From: Mangrovihabitans endophyticus
GTDB taxonomy: Bacteria > Actinomycetota > Actinomycetes > Mycobacteriales > Micromonosporaceae
Assembly (NCBI RefSeq): GCF_014646155.1
Contig: NZ_BMMX01000052.1
Span: forward strand, 1 to 33,782
Direction of reading: 5' to 3'
Length of the DNA: 33,782 nucleotides
Below the pieces are notes generated by a model. The model did not search any database. It was not told the DNA's origin and saw only the letters and a list, made by a program, of their open reading frames with translations. Positions 25,441 through 33,713 of the stretch are shown one piece after another. The position numbers were made by a program, and so were the translations under genes. The first letter of the stretch is position 1, and each line of letters opens with the position of its first letter.

Positions 25441-25899
25441 CTGGTGTGCCGCGGCGGCGGACAGCGCGGCCCACCGGTCGGCCAGTTGCCGACGATGGCA
25501 GGCGGCCAGGTGACCGGCGAGGATGGCCGGCTGGCCGCCCCGCACGCAGACGTCGGCGCCGGCCGTCAGCACCGCGGCGACCAGGGCGGCCGGGGCGGTC
25601 TCGTCCACCACCGCCACGATCCGGGTGCGGCGCGGCAACAGGTCGCGGGCGGCGCGTACGGCGTCGTCGCCGCCCGTGGTGAGCAGAACCAGCTCACCCG
25701 GTCGTACGTCGTCGAGGTCGTGCACGTGCCGCAGCGTCCAGCCGGGCCGCAGGTGGTCGCGCAGGCCGGCGATCCGCCCGGCGGGGCCGACCACGGCCAC
25801 CGCCGGGGTGAGGCTGAGTGTGGCGGAGGCGTTCAGCGGCAGATCGGTGGCGGTGATCGGGACGTTGTCGTCGTTCTGGCGGTTGAGCTGCACCAGCAT
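25438..25899 (-). CDS. Orphan pseudo-receiver-like protein
   Basis: The ATG at 25899 has AAGGGGG about 8 bases upstream, so it is preferred to the ATG at 25989 in the same frame. The 153-residue product has alternating beta/alpha segments of a receiver-like fold: AVAVVGPAGRIAGLRDHL (34-50), GELVLLTTGG (69-77), RTRIVAVVDE (91-100) and AALVAAVLTAGADVCVRGG (104-122). At the usual phosphoacceptor position (LVLLD in true receivers) the residue is Thr74. It ends after a basic helix (CHRRQLADRW) without a DNA-binding domain. It may be a degenerate stand-alone receiver or a relative of LuxR-type regulators that lost the helix-turn-helix. No partner is encoded beside it, and a signalling role is only a suggestion. 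Confidence 0.7.
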   Translation of the reverse strand: MLVQLNRQNDDNVPITATDLPLNASATLSLTPAVAVVGPAGRIAGLRDHLRPGWTLRHVHDLDDVRPGELVLLTTGGDDAVRAARDLLPRRTRIVAVVDETAPAALVAAVLTAGADVCVRGGQPAILAGHLAACHRRQLADRWAALSAAAAHQ

Positions 25900-26087
25900 G
25901 TCGGGCCCCCTTCGGCCGGTCGTCGTGATGCCTACTGTTCGCCGCCAGACTGGGGTGCCCATGTGCGGTAGCTGTGCGTTGGTTGGCAAAGCCGATCATC
26001 AGGGGCGGTGCAGGCCCGCACCGCGGGGCAGGGATCGACGATCGTCGGTGGACCGGAGGCCGAGCGTCGCCGTGCGAGGATGACGCC

Positions 26088-28523
26088 ATGACCGGAGCCC
26101 GCGCGGACGACCGCGCCGCCCTGATCACCTCGCTCGATCTGCCCACCAAGGTCGCCCTGCTGACCGGCGCGTCCGGGTTCACCCTGGTCCCCGAGCCGTC
26201 CATCGGCCTGGGCGAGCTGCGGTTGTCGGACGGCCCGACCGGGGTGCGCGGCCTGAAATTCAGCGACGGCCGGGTCGTCGCGCTGCTGCCCAACGCCACC
26301 CTGCTGGCCGCCTGCTGGAGCGAGCAGACCGCGTACGAGGCGGGACAGCTCCTCGCGCAGGAGGCCCTCGCGCAGGGCATCCACGTGGTGCTCGGCCCGA
26401 CCATCAACCTGCACCGTTCGCCGCTGGGCGGGCGGTTGTTCGAGGCGTACTCGGAGGATCCGCTGCTGACCGGCCGGCTGGCCGCGGCGTACGTGCGCGG
26501 CTTGCAGGACTCGGGCGTTGGCGCCTGCCTCAAGCACCTGGTCGCCAACGAGTCGGAGACCGAGCGCACCACGGTGAACAGCGTGCTGGACGAGGCCACG
26601 CTGCGCGAGGTCTATCTGCTGCCGTTCGAGATCGCGACGGCGGACGCCGACCCGTGGTCGATGATGGCGGCCTACAACGACGTGAACGGCGTGCCGGCTA
26701 CCGAGCAGCGGCATGTGATCACCGAGATCGTCAAGGGTGAGTGGGGCTACCGCGGGCTGGTGATGTCCGACTGGTCGGCCACCGGGAGCGCGGCTCCGGC
26801 CGCCACCGCGGGCCTGGACCTGGTGATGCCGGGACCGGACGGGCCGTGGGGCGACGCGCTTGTCGCGGCGGTGCGCGCCGGTGAGGTGAGCGAGGCGGTC
26901 ATCGACGAGCACGTGGAGCGGCTGCTGCGGCTCGCCGCGCGGGTGGGTGCGCTGGGCGCCCCACCGGAGCCCGCGCGGTCCTTCCCGGCGCCGGACTCCG
27001 CGCAGCGTCGCGCCCAACTGACCCGGCTGGCCGCGCAGGGCATGACGGTGCTGAAGAACGACGCCGCGGCCCTGCCGCTGCACCGCGATGCGTCGGTGGC
27101 GCTGATCGGACGGCATGCCGTGGAAACCATCGGCATGGGCGGCGGGTCGGCCGTGGTGAATCCGCCGTACCAGGTCAGCGTCGCGTGCGGGCTGACCGAG
27201 CAGATGGGTGACCGGGTCACCGTGACCGACGGGGTCGCGGTGCGCACGCGACCGGTCCCGGCCCGCGACGGCTTCCTCACCGATCCGCGGACCGGCGAGG
27301 CCGGGGTGCGCGTCACCCTGTACGACGCGGCCGGCGCCGAGCTGGAGCACCGGCACGCCCCGGCGGCGATCACCGCGGTGGGCATGGACGACGACTTCCC
27401 GGGCACCGCGGCGTCGGTGCGGCTGGACGCGGTGATCACCGGCGGCGGGCCGGTCGAGCTGGGGGCGATCGGCGTCGGCGCGTGGACGGTACGCGCCGGG
27501 GAGCGCACGTTGACGTACCGGCTGGCGGTGTCCGGCACGGGGATGGCCGAGGAGATCCTGGCCCCGCCGTCGCGCACCGACGTGGTCGACGTGGCGGCCG
27601 GCACGGCGCTGTCCGCGACGGTCACGCTGCCCGGCGGCGGGCGGCCCGGCGACGGCTACCTGGGCGCGGGCCGTTTCGGGCTGGTCGCCAACCCGGCCTC
27701 CCGGGAGACCGTCGACGTGATCGACGACGCGGTGCGCGCGGCCGGCGACGCCGACGTGGCGGTGGTGGTGGTCGGCCTCACCGAGGAGCAGGAGACCGAA
27801 TCGGTGGACAAGACCACGCTGCACCTGCCCGGCGCGCAGGACGCACTGGTCGAGGCGGTGGCCGGGGCGGCGCGGCGCACCGTGGTGGTGGTGAACGCGG
27901 CGACCCCGGTGGTGATGCCGTGGTTGCCGCGGGTGGACGCGGTGCTGCTCGTCGGCCTGCCCGGTCAGGAAGCGGGCCGGGCGGTGGCGGCGGCGCTGCT
28001 CGGCGACGTGGAACCGGCGGGACGGCTGGTCGGCACGTTCCCGGTCGACGACGGCATGTGCCCGGCGTGGTCGGTCACGCCGGTGGACGGCGAGCTGCGC
28101 TACGCCGAGGGGCGGCACCTCGGCTATCGCGGTCACTTCGCCGGCCGGGCGAGCGAGCCGGCGTTCTGGCTGGGCCACGGCCTCGGGTACGGCGACTGGG
28201 CGTACTCCGACGCCCGCGTGGTGGCCGGCGACGGCACGCCCGGGGTGACCGTGACGGTGACGAACACCGGCATCCGCGCCAGCCGGGAAGTGGTGCAGGT
28301 GTATTACCAGCCGCCCGGCGACGACGAACCGGTGCGCCTGGCCGGGTGGCGCGACGTGACGCTGCCGCCGGGCGAGTCGGCCCGGCTGGTGGTGCCCACC
28401 GACCCGCGCGTCTGGCGCCGGTGGGACACCGGCGCCGGCGCGTGGCAGCGGCTCACCGGGGGCGAGCTGCTGATCGCCCGCGGGCTCGGCGATGTGCGGG
28501 CCACCCTGCCGGTGCCCGCCTGA
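26088..28523 (+). CDS. Glycoside hydrolase family 3 enzyme with PA14-like insert (beta-glucosidase type)
   Basis: The ATG at 26088 follows GAGG about 9 bases upstream and gives 811 residues. The N-terminal barrel has LRLSDGPTGVRG, KHLVANESETER and GLVMSDWSATGS, with the nucleophile Asp228 in SDW. The C-terminal GH3 sandwich includes VVVGLTEEQETESVDK with the likely acid/base Glu and LPGAQDALVEAVA. A PA14-like insert lies at about 390-510, as in GH3 beta-glucosidases and beta-xylosidases, and a fibronectin-III-like end carries VTVTNTGIRASREVVQVYY. No signal peptide is present, so it probably acts on imported oligosaccharides or glycosides in the cytoplasm. Substrate specificity cannot be read from sequence alone. 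Confidence 0.95.
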   Translation: MTGARADDRAALITSLDLPTKVALLTGASGFTLVPEPSIGLGELRLSDGPTGVRGLKFSDGRVVALLPNATLLAACWSEQTAYEAGQLLAQEALAQGIHVVLGPTINLHRSPLGGRLFEAYSEDPLLTGRLAAAYVRGLQDSGVGACLKHLVANESETERTTVNSVLDEATLREVYLLPFEIATADADPWSMMAAYNDVNGVPATEQRHVITEIVKGEWGYRGLVMSDWSATGSAAPAATAGLDLVMPGPDGPWGDALVAAVRAGEVSEAVIDEHVERLLRLAARVGALGAPPEPARSFPAPDSAQRRAQLTRLAAQGMTVLKNDAAALPLHRDASVALIGRHAVETIGMGGGSAVVNPPYQVSVACGLTEQMGDRVTVTDGVAVRTRPVPARDGFLTDPRTGEAGVRVTLYDAAGAELEHRHAPAAITAVGMDDDFPGTAASVRLDAVITGGGPVELGAIGVGAWTVRAGERTLTYRLAVSGTGMAEEILAPPSRTDVVDVAAGTALSATVTLPGGGRPGDGYLGAGRFGLVANPASRETVDVIDDAVRAAGDADVAVVVVGLTEEQETESVDKTTLHLPGAQDALVEAVAGAARRTVVVVNAATPVVMPWLPRVDAVLLVGLPGQEAGRAVAAALLGDVEPAGRLVGTFPVDDGMCPAWSVTPVDGELRYAEGRHLGYRGHFAGRASEPAFWLGHGLGYGDWAYSDARVVAGDGTPGVTVTVTNTGIRASREVVQVYYQPPGDDEPVRLAGWRDVTLPPGESARLVVPTDPRVWRRWDTGAGAWQRLTGGELLIARGLGDVRATLPVPA

Positions 28524-28536
28524 CATCGCACGCGGG

Positions 28537-28621
28537 GTGCGCTCAGGCGCGAGGTGTGCTCAGGCGCTGGGTGTGCTCAGGCGCTGGGTGTGCTCAGGCG
28601 CTGGGTGTGCTCAGGCGCAGG
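28537..28621 (-). repeat. Five 17-bp tandem repeats spanning the histidine-phosphatase stop codon
   Basis: Units start at 28537, 28554, 28571, 28588 and 28605, consensus GTGTGCTCAGGCGCTGG. On the minus strand each unit carries GCGCCTGAGC; the rightmost supplies the last codon and TGA of the gene ending at 28611, and four copies follow downstream. Because 17 is not a multiple of three, the copied TGAs fall in all three frames. They fill the gap to the convergent GH3 gene. Confidence 0.95.
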
Positions 28622-29186
28622 GCGCGTTCCAGGCGGTGATGACGGGGTCGGATTCGTGTTCGAAGCCCAGCACCGACACCGTCCCGGTGTCCAGCTTGAG
28701 CACCTTGCCCGCGGCCGGCTCCAGGCCGCACCAGCGCGCCCCGCACACCCGCAGGCAGTGCCCGTGCGCGACAAGCGCGACGTCGCCGTCCGCGGTGAGC
28801 TTGCGGGCCCGCTCCAGCACCCGGTCGAGCCGGGCGCCGACCTGCCGCGGCGTCTCGCCGCCGGGGCAGCCGTCGGTCCACAGCGACCATCCCGGCCGGT
28901 CCTCGTGGATGCTGGCCGTGGTGATCCCCTCGTACTCGCCGTAATCCCATTCCACCAGGTCGTCGGTGACCTCGGTGACCCGCAGCCCGGCCAGTTCGGC
29001 GGTGCGCAGCGCCCGCCGCCGCGGGCTGGACAGCACCGCGGCGAACGACCGGCCGCGCAACCGCTCCCCGACCGTGCGGGCCTGGCGCTCGCCGGGCCCG
29101 GTCAGGTCCAGGTCGGTGTGCGAGGTGTGCCGCCCGTTCGCGCTCCACTCGGTCTGCCCGTGCCTGATCAGCACGATCTCCGCCAT
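28611..29186 (-). CDS. Histidine phosphatase family protein (phosphoglycerate mutase-like)
   Basis: The ATG at 29186 has AAGGGA about 6 bases upstream and begins MAEIVLIRHGQTEWS, the RHG signature with the catalytic His right at the N-terminus; an upstream ATG at 29225 would only add a non-conserved tail. The 191-residue protein also has SSPRRRALRTAEL, the acid/base segment LVEWDYGEYEG, and the second conserved His in VALVAHGHCLRV. This matches the branch-1 histidine phosphatases of dPGM/CobC type. Substrates in this family range from phosphosugars to cobalamin intermediates, and none is indicated here. Its 3' end lies in a tandem repeat that duplicates the stop codon region. Confidence 0.93.
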   Translation of the reverse strand: MAEIVLIRHGQTEWSANGRHTSHTDLDLTGPGERQARTVGERLRGRSFAAVLSSPRRRALRTAELAGLRVTEVTDDLVEWDYGEYEGITTASIHEDRPGWSLWTDGCPGGETPRQVGARLDRVLERARKLTADGDVALVAHGHCLRVCGARWCGLEPAAGKVLKLDTGTVSVLGFEHESDPVITAWNAPCA

Positions 29187-29365
29187 GGTGTTCCCTTCTC
29201 GGCCGCGTCCGGTTCGCCTCGTCACCTACCCCCTGACCCTGCCGCCCATGCCCGCCGCCCGCGGCCAGATCCGCCGCAATCCGGCCAAACGGCCCCGGCC
29301 GGGCGCGGCGGCACGTTTTACTCGCAGTGAACCGTTTTCACCCTCGACGACGAGGCGGCCACCAC

Positions 29366-31330
29366 ATGCGCGCGCTCCCCGGCCTGACCTGGCTCCGGCA
29401 CATGACCCTGGTGCAGCGGATGGGCCTGATGGCCGGGCTGCCGGTGATCGCGCTGCTGGCGCTGGTGGGCAAGGAGGCGGTCGCCGACGTGGGCCGGTTG
29501 TCCGGCCTGCAGGTCTCGCAGAGATGGACGACGGCCGCGGTGGCCGGCGGCGACCTGGTGCACGCGATCCAGCGGGAACGCGGCGCGTCCAGCATCTTCA
29601 TGACTTCCGGCGGGCAGCGTTTCGGCGCCGAGCTGCGGTCCTACCGCACCGACGTGGACACCGCCTGGGACACCTTCGACGACGCCACCACCACGGCGGC
29701 GCAGGGCGACGACGGCGCCGGCGAATACCCGCAGCTCGCCGAGCTGGACGCGGCCCGCGCCGAGCTGGCGTCGCGGCGTACCGCGGTGGACGGCCTGCCG
29801 GCCGACCGCGCCGCGCAGATCGGGTACTTCACCGGGGTCGACGACACCGTGCTGTCGCTTGTCGCGAGCACCACCGCGGAGAGCGCGGACCCGGCGATCG
29901 CCCGGCAGAACTCCGCCTACCTGGCGGTGCTGTGGGCCAAGGAGAAGCTCGGCCTGCTCCGCGCCCAGATGGGCGCCGCGTACACCAACCAGGGCTGGGC
30001 GCCGGGGCAGGAACGCCTCGTCTCGCGACTGCTCGGCCAGGTGGACATCGAGCTTGCGGACGCTCGCGGCTTCGCGGGCGAGGACGTCGCGGCGCAGTTG
30101 GACACGCTGGCCGCCTCGGCGACCGGGCAGCAGGTCACGGAGCTGATCACGGCGGCTCTGGACGACGGCGCGCTGGACCAGGACCCGGCGGCATGGTTTG
30201 CGACCGTCACCGAGTACATCGACGGGTATCGCGACGTCGAGAACACGCTCGCCGCCCAGCAGGTCGCCGCCGCCGCCGACAATGTCCGCAGCACCTGGGT
30301 GTCGTTCGCGATCCGGGTCATCGTCCTGGCGGCCGTGGTGACCCTGCTGATCCTGATGGGGGCGATGACCACACGCAGCCTGCGGGCACGCGTCCGGTCC
30401 GGGGTGCGCAACGCCGAAGCGCTGGCGGCCGGCGACCTCAGCGCCCGGTTCCTGGACGACGGCCGGGACGAGCTGAGCGCGCTCGGCCGGTCGATCAACC
30501 AGGCCCTGGACCGGATCGAGGCCACCCTACGGGACGTGATCCGGCACTCCCACGCGCTGGGCGAGTCGGCCGGGGACGTGGGACGCACCTCCGATTCGCT
30601 GTCCGCGGCGGCGTCCACTGCCCGCGGCGACGTGACGTCCGCGGTGGACGCGACGAACCGGATGAACGAGGAGGTGCAGGCGCTGGCCGGCGCGTCGGAG
30701 CAGCTCCGCGCGTCGATCGCGGAGATCGCCTCGAACTGCACCCAGGCGGCGAGCGTGGCGGACACCGCGGTCACCCTGGCGGGGTCCACACGCACCACGA
30801 TGACCCGGCTCGGCACCGCGTCCAGCGAGATCGGCGACGTGATCGGACTGATCTCCGGCATCGCCGAGCAGACCAACCTGCTGGCACTGAACGCGACAAT
30901 CGAATCGGCGCGTGCCGGCGAGGCGGGCAAGGGCTTCGCCGTGGTGGCGAGCGAGGTGAAGGACCTGGCCCAGGAGACGAGCCGGGCCACCGGCGACATC
31001 ACCACCCGGATCTCGGACATCCAGTCGCAGGCCACCGAGGCGGTGGAGGCCATCGACCGGATCAGCGAGGTGATCGGCCGGATCAACGAGATCCAGACCT
31101 CGATCGCGGGCGCGGCGGAGGAGCAGGCGGCGGTGACCCAGGAGGTCAGTTCGTCGGTGCACCGGTCCGCCCGGGAAAGCGAGGATCTGCGGCTGCGCAT
31201 CGACGCGATCGCGGGTTCGGTGTCGGCGACCGACGACGGCGCCGGCAACGCGCAGCGGGCGAGCACCTCGCTGACCCGGCTGGGCGGCGACCTGAGATCC
31301 TCGCTGGCGGCGTTCCGGATCAAGGACTGA
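29366..31330 (+). CDS. Methyl-accepting chemotaxis protein with NIT-type sensor domain
   Basis: I chose ATG 29366 (GAGG 10 bases upstream) over GTG 29327, giving 654 residues. TM1 lies around 18-37 (RMGLMAGLPVIALLALVG). The large extracytoplasmic region has LVHAIQRERGASSIFMTSGG, the marker of nitrate/nitrite-sensing (NIT) domains. TM2 is around 312-333 (FAIRVIVLAAVVTLLILMG), followed by a HAMP domain. The signalling hairpin, AEQTNLLALNATIESARAG then EAGKGFAVVASEVK, lies at about 500-535 with a long coiled coil on both sides. It should signal to CheA/CheW for flagellar taxis, suggesting a motile cell or spore stage. Ligand binding is not shown; no che or fla genes are in the window. Confidence 0.95.
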   Translation: MRALPGLTWLRHMTLVQRMGLMAGLPVIALLALVGKEAVADVGRLSGLQVSQRWTTAAVAGGDLVHAIQRERGASSIFMTSGGQRFGAELRSYRTDVDTAWDTFDDATTTAAQGDDGAGEYPQLAELDAARAELASRRTAVDGLPADRAAQIGYFTGVDDTVLSLVASTTAESADPAIARQNSAYLAVLWAKEKLGLLRAQMGAAYTNQGWAPGQERLVSRLLGQVDIELADARGFAGEDVAAQLDTLAASATGQQVTELITAALDDGALDQDPAAWFATVTEYIDGYRDVENTLAAQQVAAAADNVRSTWVSFAIRVIVLAAVVTLLILMGAMTTRSLRARVRSGVRNAEALAAGDLSARFLDDGRDELSALGRSINQALDRIEATLRDVIRHSHALGESAGDVGRTSDSLSAAASTARGDVTSAVDATNRMNEEVQALAGASEQLRASIAEIASNCTQAASVADTAVTLAGSTRTTMTRLGTASSEIGDVIGLISGIAEQTNLLALNATIESARAGEAGKGFAVVASEVKDLAQETSRATGDITTRISDIQSQATEAVEAIDRISEVIGRINEIQTSIAGAAEEQAAVTQEVSSSVHRSARESEDLRLRIDAIAGSVSATDDGAGNAQRASTSLTRLGGDLRSSLAAFRIKD

Positions 31331-31344
31331 CGCCCCCCGTCAAC

Positions 31345-31400
31345 GACTGCGTCACCGCGCCGGACTGCGTCACCGCGCCGGACTCTGCGTCACAGCGCCG
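31345..31400 (-). repeat. Three tandem units spanning the GH76 stop codon
   Basis: GACTGCGTCACCGCGCCG occurs at 31345 and 31363 and again, with a 2-base insert and one change, at 31381-31400. On the minus strand the last unit holds the TGA of the GH76 gene (31390-31392) and the other two lie just beyond it. They fill most of the 59 bases between that gene and the convergent chemoreceptor gene. Confidence 0.9.
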
Positions 31401-33261
31401 CGGTCAGCGCCTCCAAGCCGGACGCCTGCGTGCGCCAGTCACGGACGTTCGGGTACGCCGCGGACGTCTGACCGTTCCACCGTTCGCCGATCCGGTTCAG
31501 GGCGTCCCGGTCCGCCGACCAGATGCTGTCCGCCTGCGTACGGGCGTACCCGCGATACCCGGCGTCCCCGGTCACCGTCGCCAGGTCGCCCAGATAGCGC
31601 AGGAACACCCCCTTGAACTGCTTGGCGTTGTCGTCGCAGGAGCGGTCCGCGGCGTCGCACGACTCGGTGAGCACGCCGCCGCGGGTCAGCACCGGAGAGC
31701 CGATCGCCGCGTCCGCCAGCCGCCGGGCCGCCGCCAGCACGCTCGCGTCGCCGGTCGCGCGGTACACCTCCACCGCGGCGCCGACCGCCAGCCCCTGGTT
31801 GTACGACCAGACGGTCTGGCCGTTGTTCGCGCACGCGGTGGTCAGGCCGTCGTTGACCAGCCCGGAAGCGTTGATCAGGCCGCTGCCGGCGAACCACTTC
31901 CAGCCGGTCACCGCCCGGTCCCGCCACACGGTGTCGCCGGGGATGCGGTTGTGCAGGGCCGCCGCAAGCCGCACGTACAGGCCGATGGTCACCGCGTTCT
32001 TATAGGTACGCTCCCGGTTCCACCACACCCCGCCGCCGCACGTCCCGGTGTCCCAGAAGCCGTGCACGTACGACGCGATCGTCACCGCCTCGTCGCGGTA
32101 GCGCACCTCGCCGGTCAGGTCGTACGCCTGCACCCAGGCGAGCCCCCACCAGGCGGCGTCGTCCACCGCCCGGCTGATGAAGTGCCCCTCGATCGGGTCG
32201 CTGCTGCGCTCCCCCGCGGCGAACGTCCCCCGGTTCACCTCGAAGGTGCGCGCCACGATCCAGCGGTAGTCGCCCCGGCCCGACCGCTGCATCCAGTTGA
32301 TCACCGCGGTGAGCGTGGCGGCCGAGTTCCACCAGCTCGACGGCCACCAGGCGGTGTCCGGCCGGTACGCGTACATCAGCGCGTCGGCGGCAGCCGCCGC
32401 CCGGTCACCGGCGGGCCGCGCCCATCCGGTGCAACTGCCGTTGTTGCCGGTCACCGCCCGGCCGCAGGCGCGCACCGCACCGCCGTACATGAGGGTGGGC
32501 GCGTCGCGTACGGCGTACGCGCCGGTGCGCGCGGAGGACGCACCGGGTGCGGTCGCGGTGCGTCCGAGTGACGACCCGCCGGGCCAGCTCGCGCCCTCGT
32601 CGAAGGAGCGGTCCAGCCAGATCTCGTCGCCGGGCGCGCCGCCGCTGATCACACCCCAGGCCATGCCGCGCGCGTCCATGTGCAGCGCGATGGTGCGGCC
32701 GGGCAGGGTGGCAGACGGCACCGGCATGGTGTCGCCGGTGCCGGTGGCGGCGCCGTCGCAGGCGACGTCGCAGACCTGCGACGGGACCCAGTCGGTACAC
32801 TGCACACCGCCGGCGTCGCCGCACGCGCGGATCATGCCGCGGGCGTGCCGCACCGGGTCGGACAGGTTGTACATGAGCGTCCGCGTGCCGGTCCAGGTGC
32901 CGGGGATGCTGGCCTTGCCGAGCAGGCCGTCCCAGGTGGCGCCGCCGTCGAACGTGCGGTCCAGCCAGACGGCGTCGCCGGTGCTGCCGTTGTCGATGCT
33001 GCCCCAGGCCATCGCATCGGCGGCGGACAGATGCAGGGAGATGCGGCGCCCGTTCTGAATCCGGTCGGCGACGGGAAACGTGTCCTGCCGGGCGAGGGAC
33101 GGGTCGCGGGTGTCGCAGTAGACCGAGCAGACCGAGGCGGCGGCCCGCGGAGCGGGGCCTGTTGTCGCCGTGGTTGTTGTCGTAGCCGTGGCGGGCGCGG
33201 TTGTCGTGGCCGGCAGCGTGCCGGTGAGGAGGGCGAGGACGACGGCGGCGGCTCGTTGCAT
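31390..33261 (-). CDS. Secreted GH76 family glycoside hydrolase (alpha-1,6-mannanase type) with duplicated Asp-box module
   Basis: The ATG at 33261 starts a 623-residue protein with a signal peptide (MQRAAAVVLALLTGTLPA) and a Thr/Ala-rich linker. Residues about 43-275 contain two copies of a Cys-containing module of roughly 115 residues, each with WLDR(T/S)FD and an Asp-box (TFDGGATW and SFDEGASW), ending in RACG and a Cys-Thr-x-Trp. The C-terminal catalytic part (about 285-620) is GH76-like: (alpha/alpha)6 helices, the paired catalytic Asp367-Asp368 in DDAAWW, GGGVWWNRE, YKNAVTIGLYVRLAAAL and VWSYNQGLAVGA. GH76 enzymes cleave alpha-1,6-mannan; in actinomycetes the target could be fungal mannan or the organism's own lipoglycans. 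An AT-rich promoter-like region precedes the gene. Confidence 0.93.
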   Translation of the reverse strand: MQRAAAVVLALLTGTLPATTTAPATATTTTTATTGPAPRAAASVCSVYCDTRDPSLARQDTFPVADRIQNGRRISLHLSAADAMAWGSIDNGSTGDAVWLDRTFDGGATWDGLLGKASIPGTWTGTRTLMYNLSDPVRHARGMIRACGDAGGVQCTDWVPSQVCDVACDGAATGTGDTMPVPSATLPGRTIALHMDARGMAWGVISGGAPGDEIWLDRSFDEGASWPGGSSLGRTATAPGASSARTGAYAVRDAPTLMYGGAVRACGRAVTGNNGSCTGWARPAGDRAAAAADALMYAYRPDTAWWPSSWWNSAATLTAVINWMQRSGRGDYRWIVARTFEVNRGTFAAGERSSDPIEGHFISRAVDDAAWWGLAWVQAYDLTGEVRYRDEAVTIASYVHGFWDTGTCGGGVWWNRERTYKNAVTIGLYVRLAAALHNRIPGDTVWRDRAVTGWKWFAGSGLINASGLVNDGLTTACANNGQTVWSYNQGLAVGAAVEVYRATGDASVLAAARRLADAAIGSPVLTRGGVLTESCDAADRSCDDNAKQFKGVFLRYLGDLATVTGDAGYRGYARTQADSIWSADRDALNRIGERWNGQTSAAYPNVRDWRTQASGLEALTAAL

Positions 33262-33302
33262 GGCGCGACCCCCAGCGGTGCCGACAGTGATCCGTGCCCA
33301 CC

Positions 33303-33332
33303 ATATTGATACACATAACTATCTGAGAGCAA
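33303..33332 (-). promoter_or_regulatory. AT-rich promoter-like stretch before the GH76 gene
   Basis: On the minus strand TTGCTC (33332-33327) is followed after 18 bases by CAATAT (33308-33303). The whole 33300-33340 stretch is unusually AT-rich for this window. The match to a sigma-70 promoter is only partial. Confidence 0.3.
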
Positions 33333-33400
33333 TGTTGCCAGTTCAGTCAGCACTGCCCACACCATCCACACCCGTCACGCCCCAGCGCCCCAGCACCCCA

Positions 33401-33512
33401 CGCCACCACGCCACCACGCCACCACGCCACCACGCCACCACGCCACCACGCCACCACGCCACCACGCCACCACGCCACGACGCCACGACGCCACGACGCC
33501 ACGACGCCACGA
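33401..33512. repeat. Fourteen 8-bp tandem repeats (nine CGCCACCA, then five CGCCACGA)
   Basis: Nine perfect CGCCACCA units (33401-33472) switch to five CGCCACGA units (33473-33512) with no interruption. The frames across it give only Trp/Arg/Val repeats (SWRGGVVAWW type) on the minus strand and are not credible genes. Confidence 0.95.
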
Positions 33513-33669
33513 CGATCTTGGACTCTCTGGCCCTATTAGCCCGTTTTAAACCGCATCCCCAGCCCACAAAGTCCAAGATCGATGCGAGGGGCGGGTCGAT
33601 CTTGGACTTTGTGTGGGACATATGCGGCTTTTGGATGCTTCTGGCGCCCCAGAGACTCCAAGATCGTCG
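33510..33669. repeat. Nested palindromic intergenic element with CCAAGATCG arms
   Basis: The outer arms 33510-33530 and 33649-33669 are complementary at 20 of 21 bases. The inner arms 33565-33582 and 33596-33613 are an 18-bp perfect inverted repeat around a 13-base loop. Between them CCGCAT (33551) pairs with ATGCGG (33622). Four copies of CCAAGATCG/CGATCTTGG mark the arm ends. It looks like a non-coding repetitive element; there is no gene in 33262-33782. Confidence 0.8.
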
Positions 33670-33713
33670 ATCGGACCGCGCCGCGCCGCCGGACCGGCCG
33701 CGCCCCCGGACCG

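Noticed and set aside
28537..28621. CRISPR-like array
   Set aside because: The 17-bp units are directly adjacent with no spacers, and no cas genes are present.
28966..32571. A 1201-codon plus-strand frame overlapping the chemoreceptor and opposite the GH76 gene
   Set aside because: It is an out-of-frame shadow of two well-supported genes and has no domain of its own.
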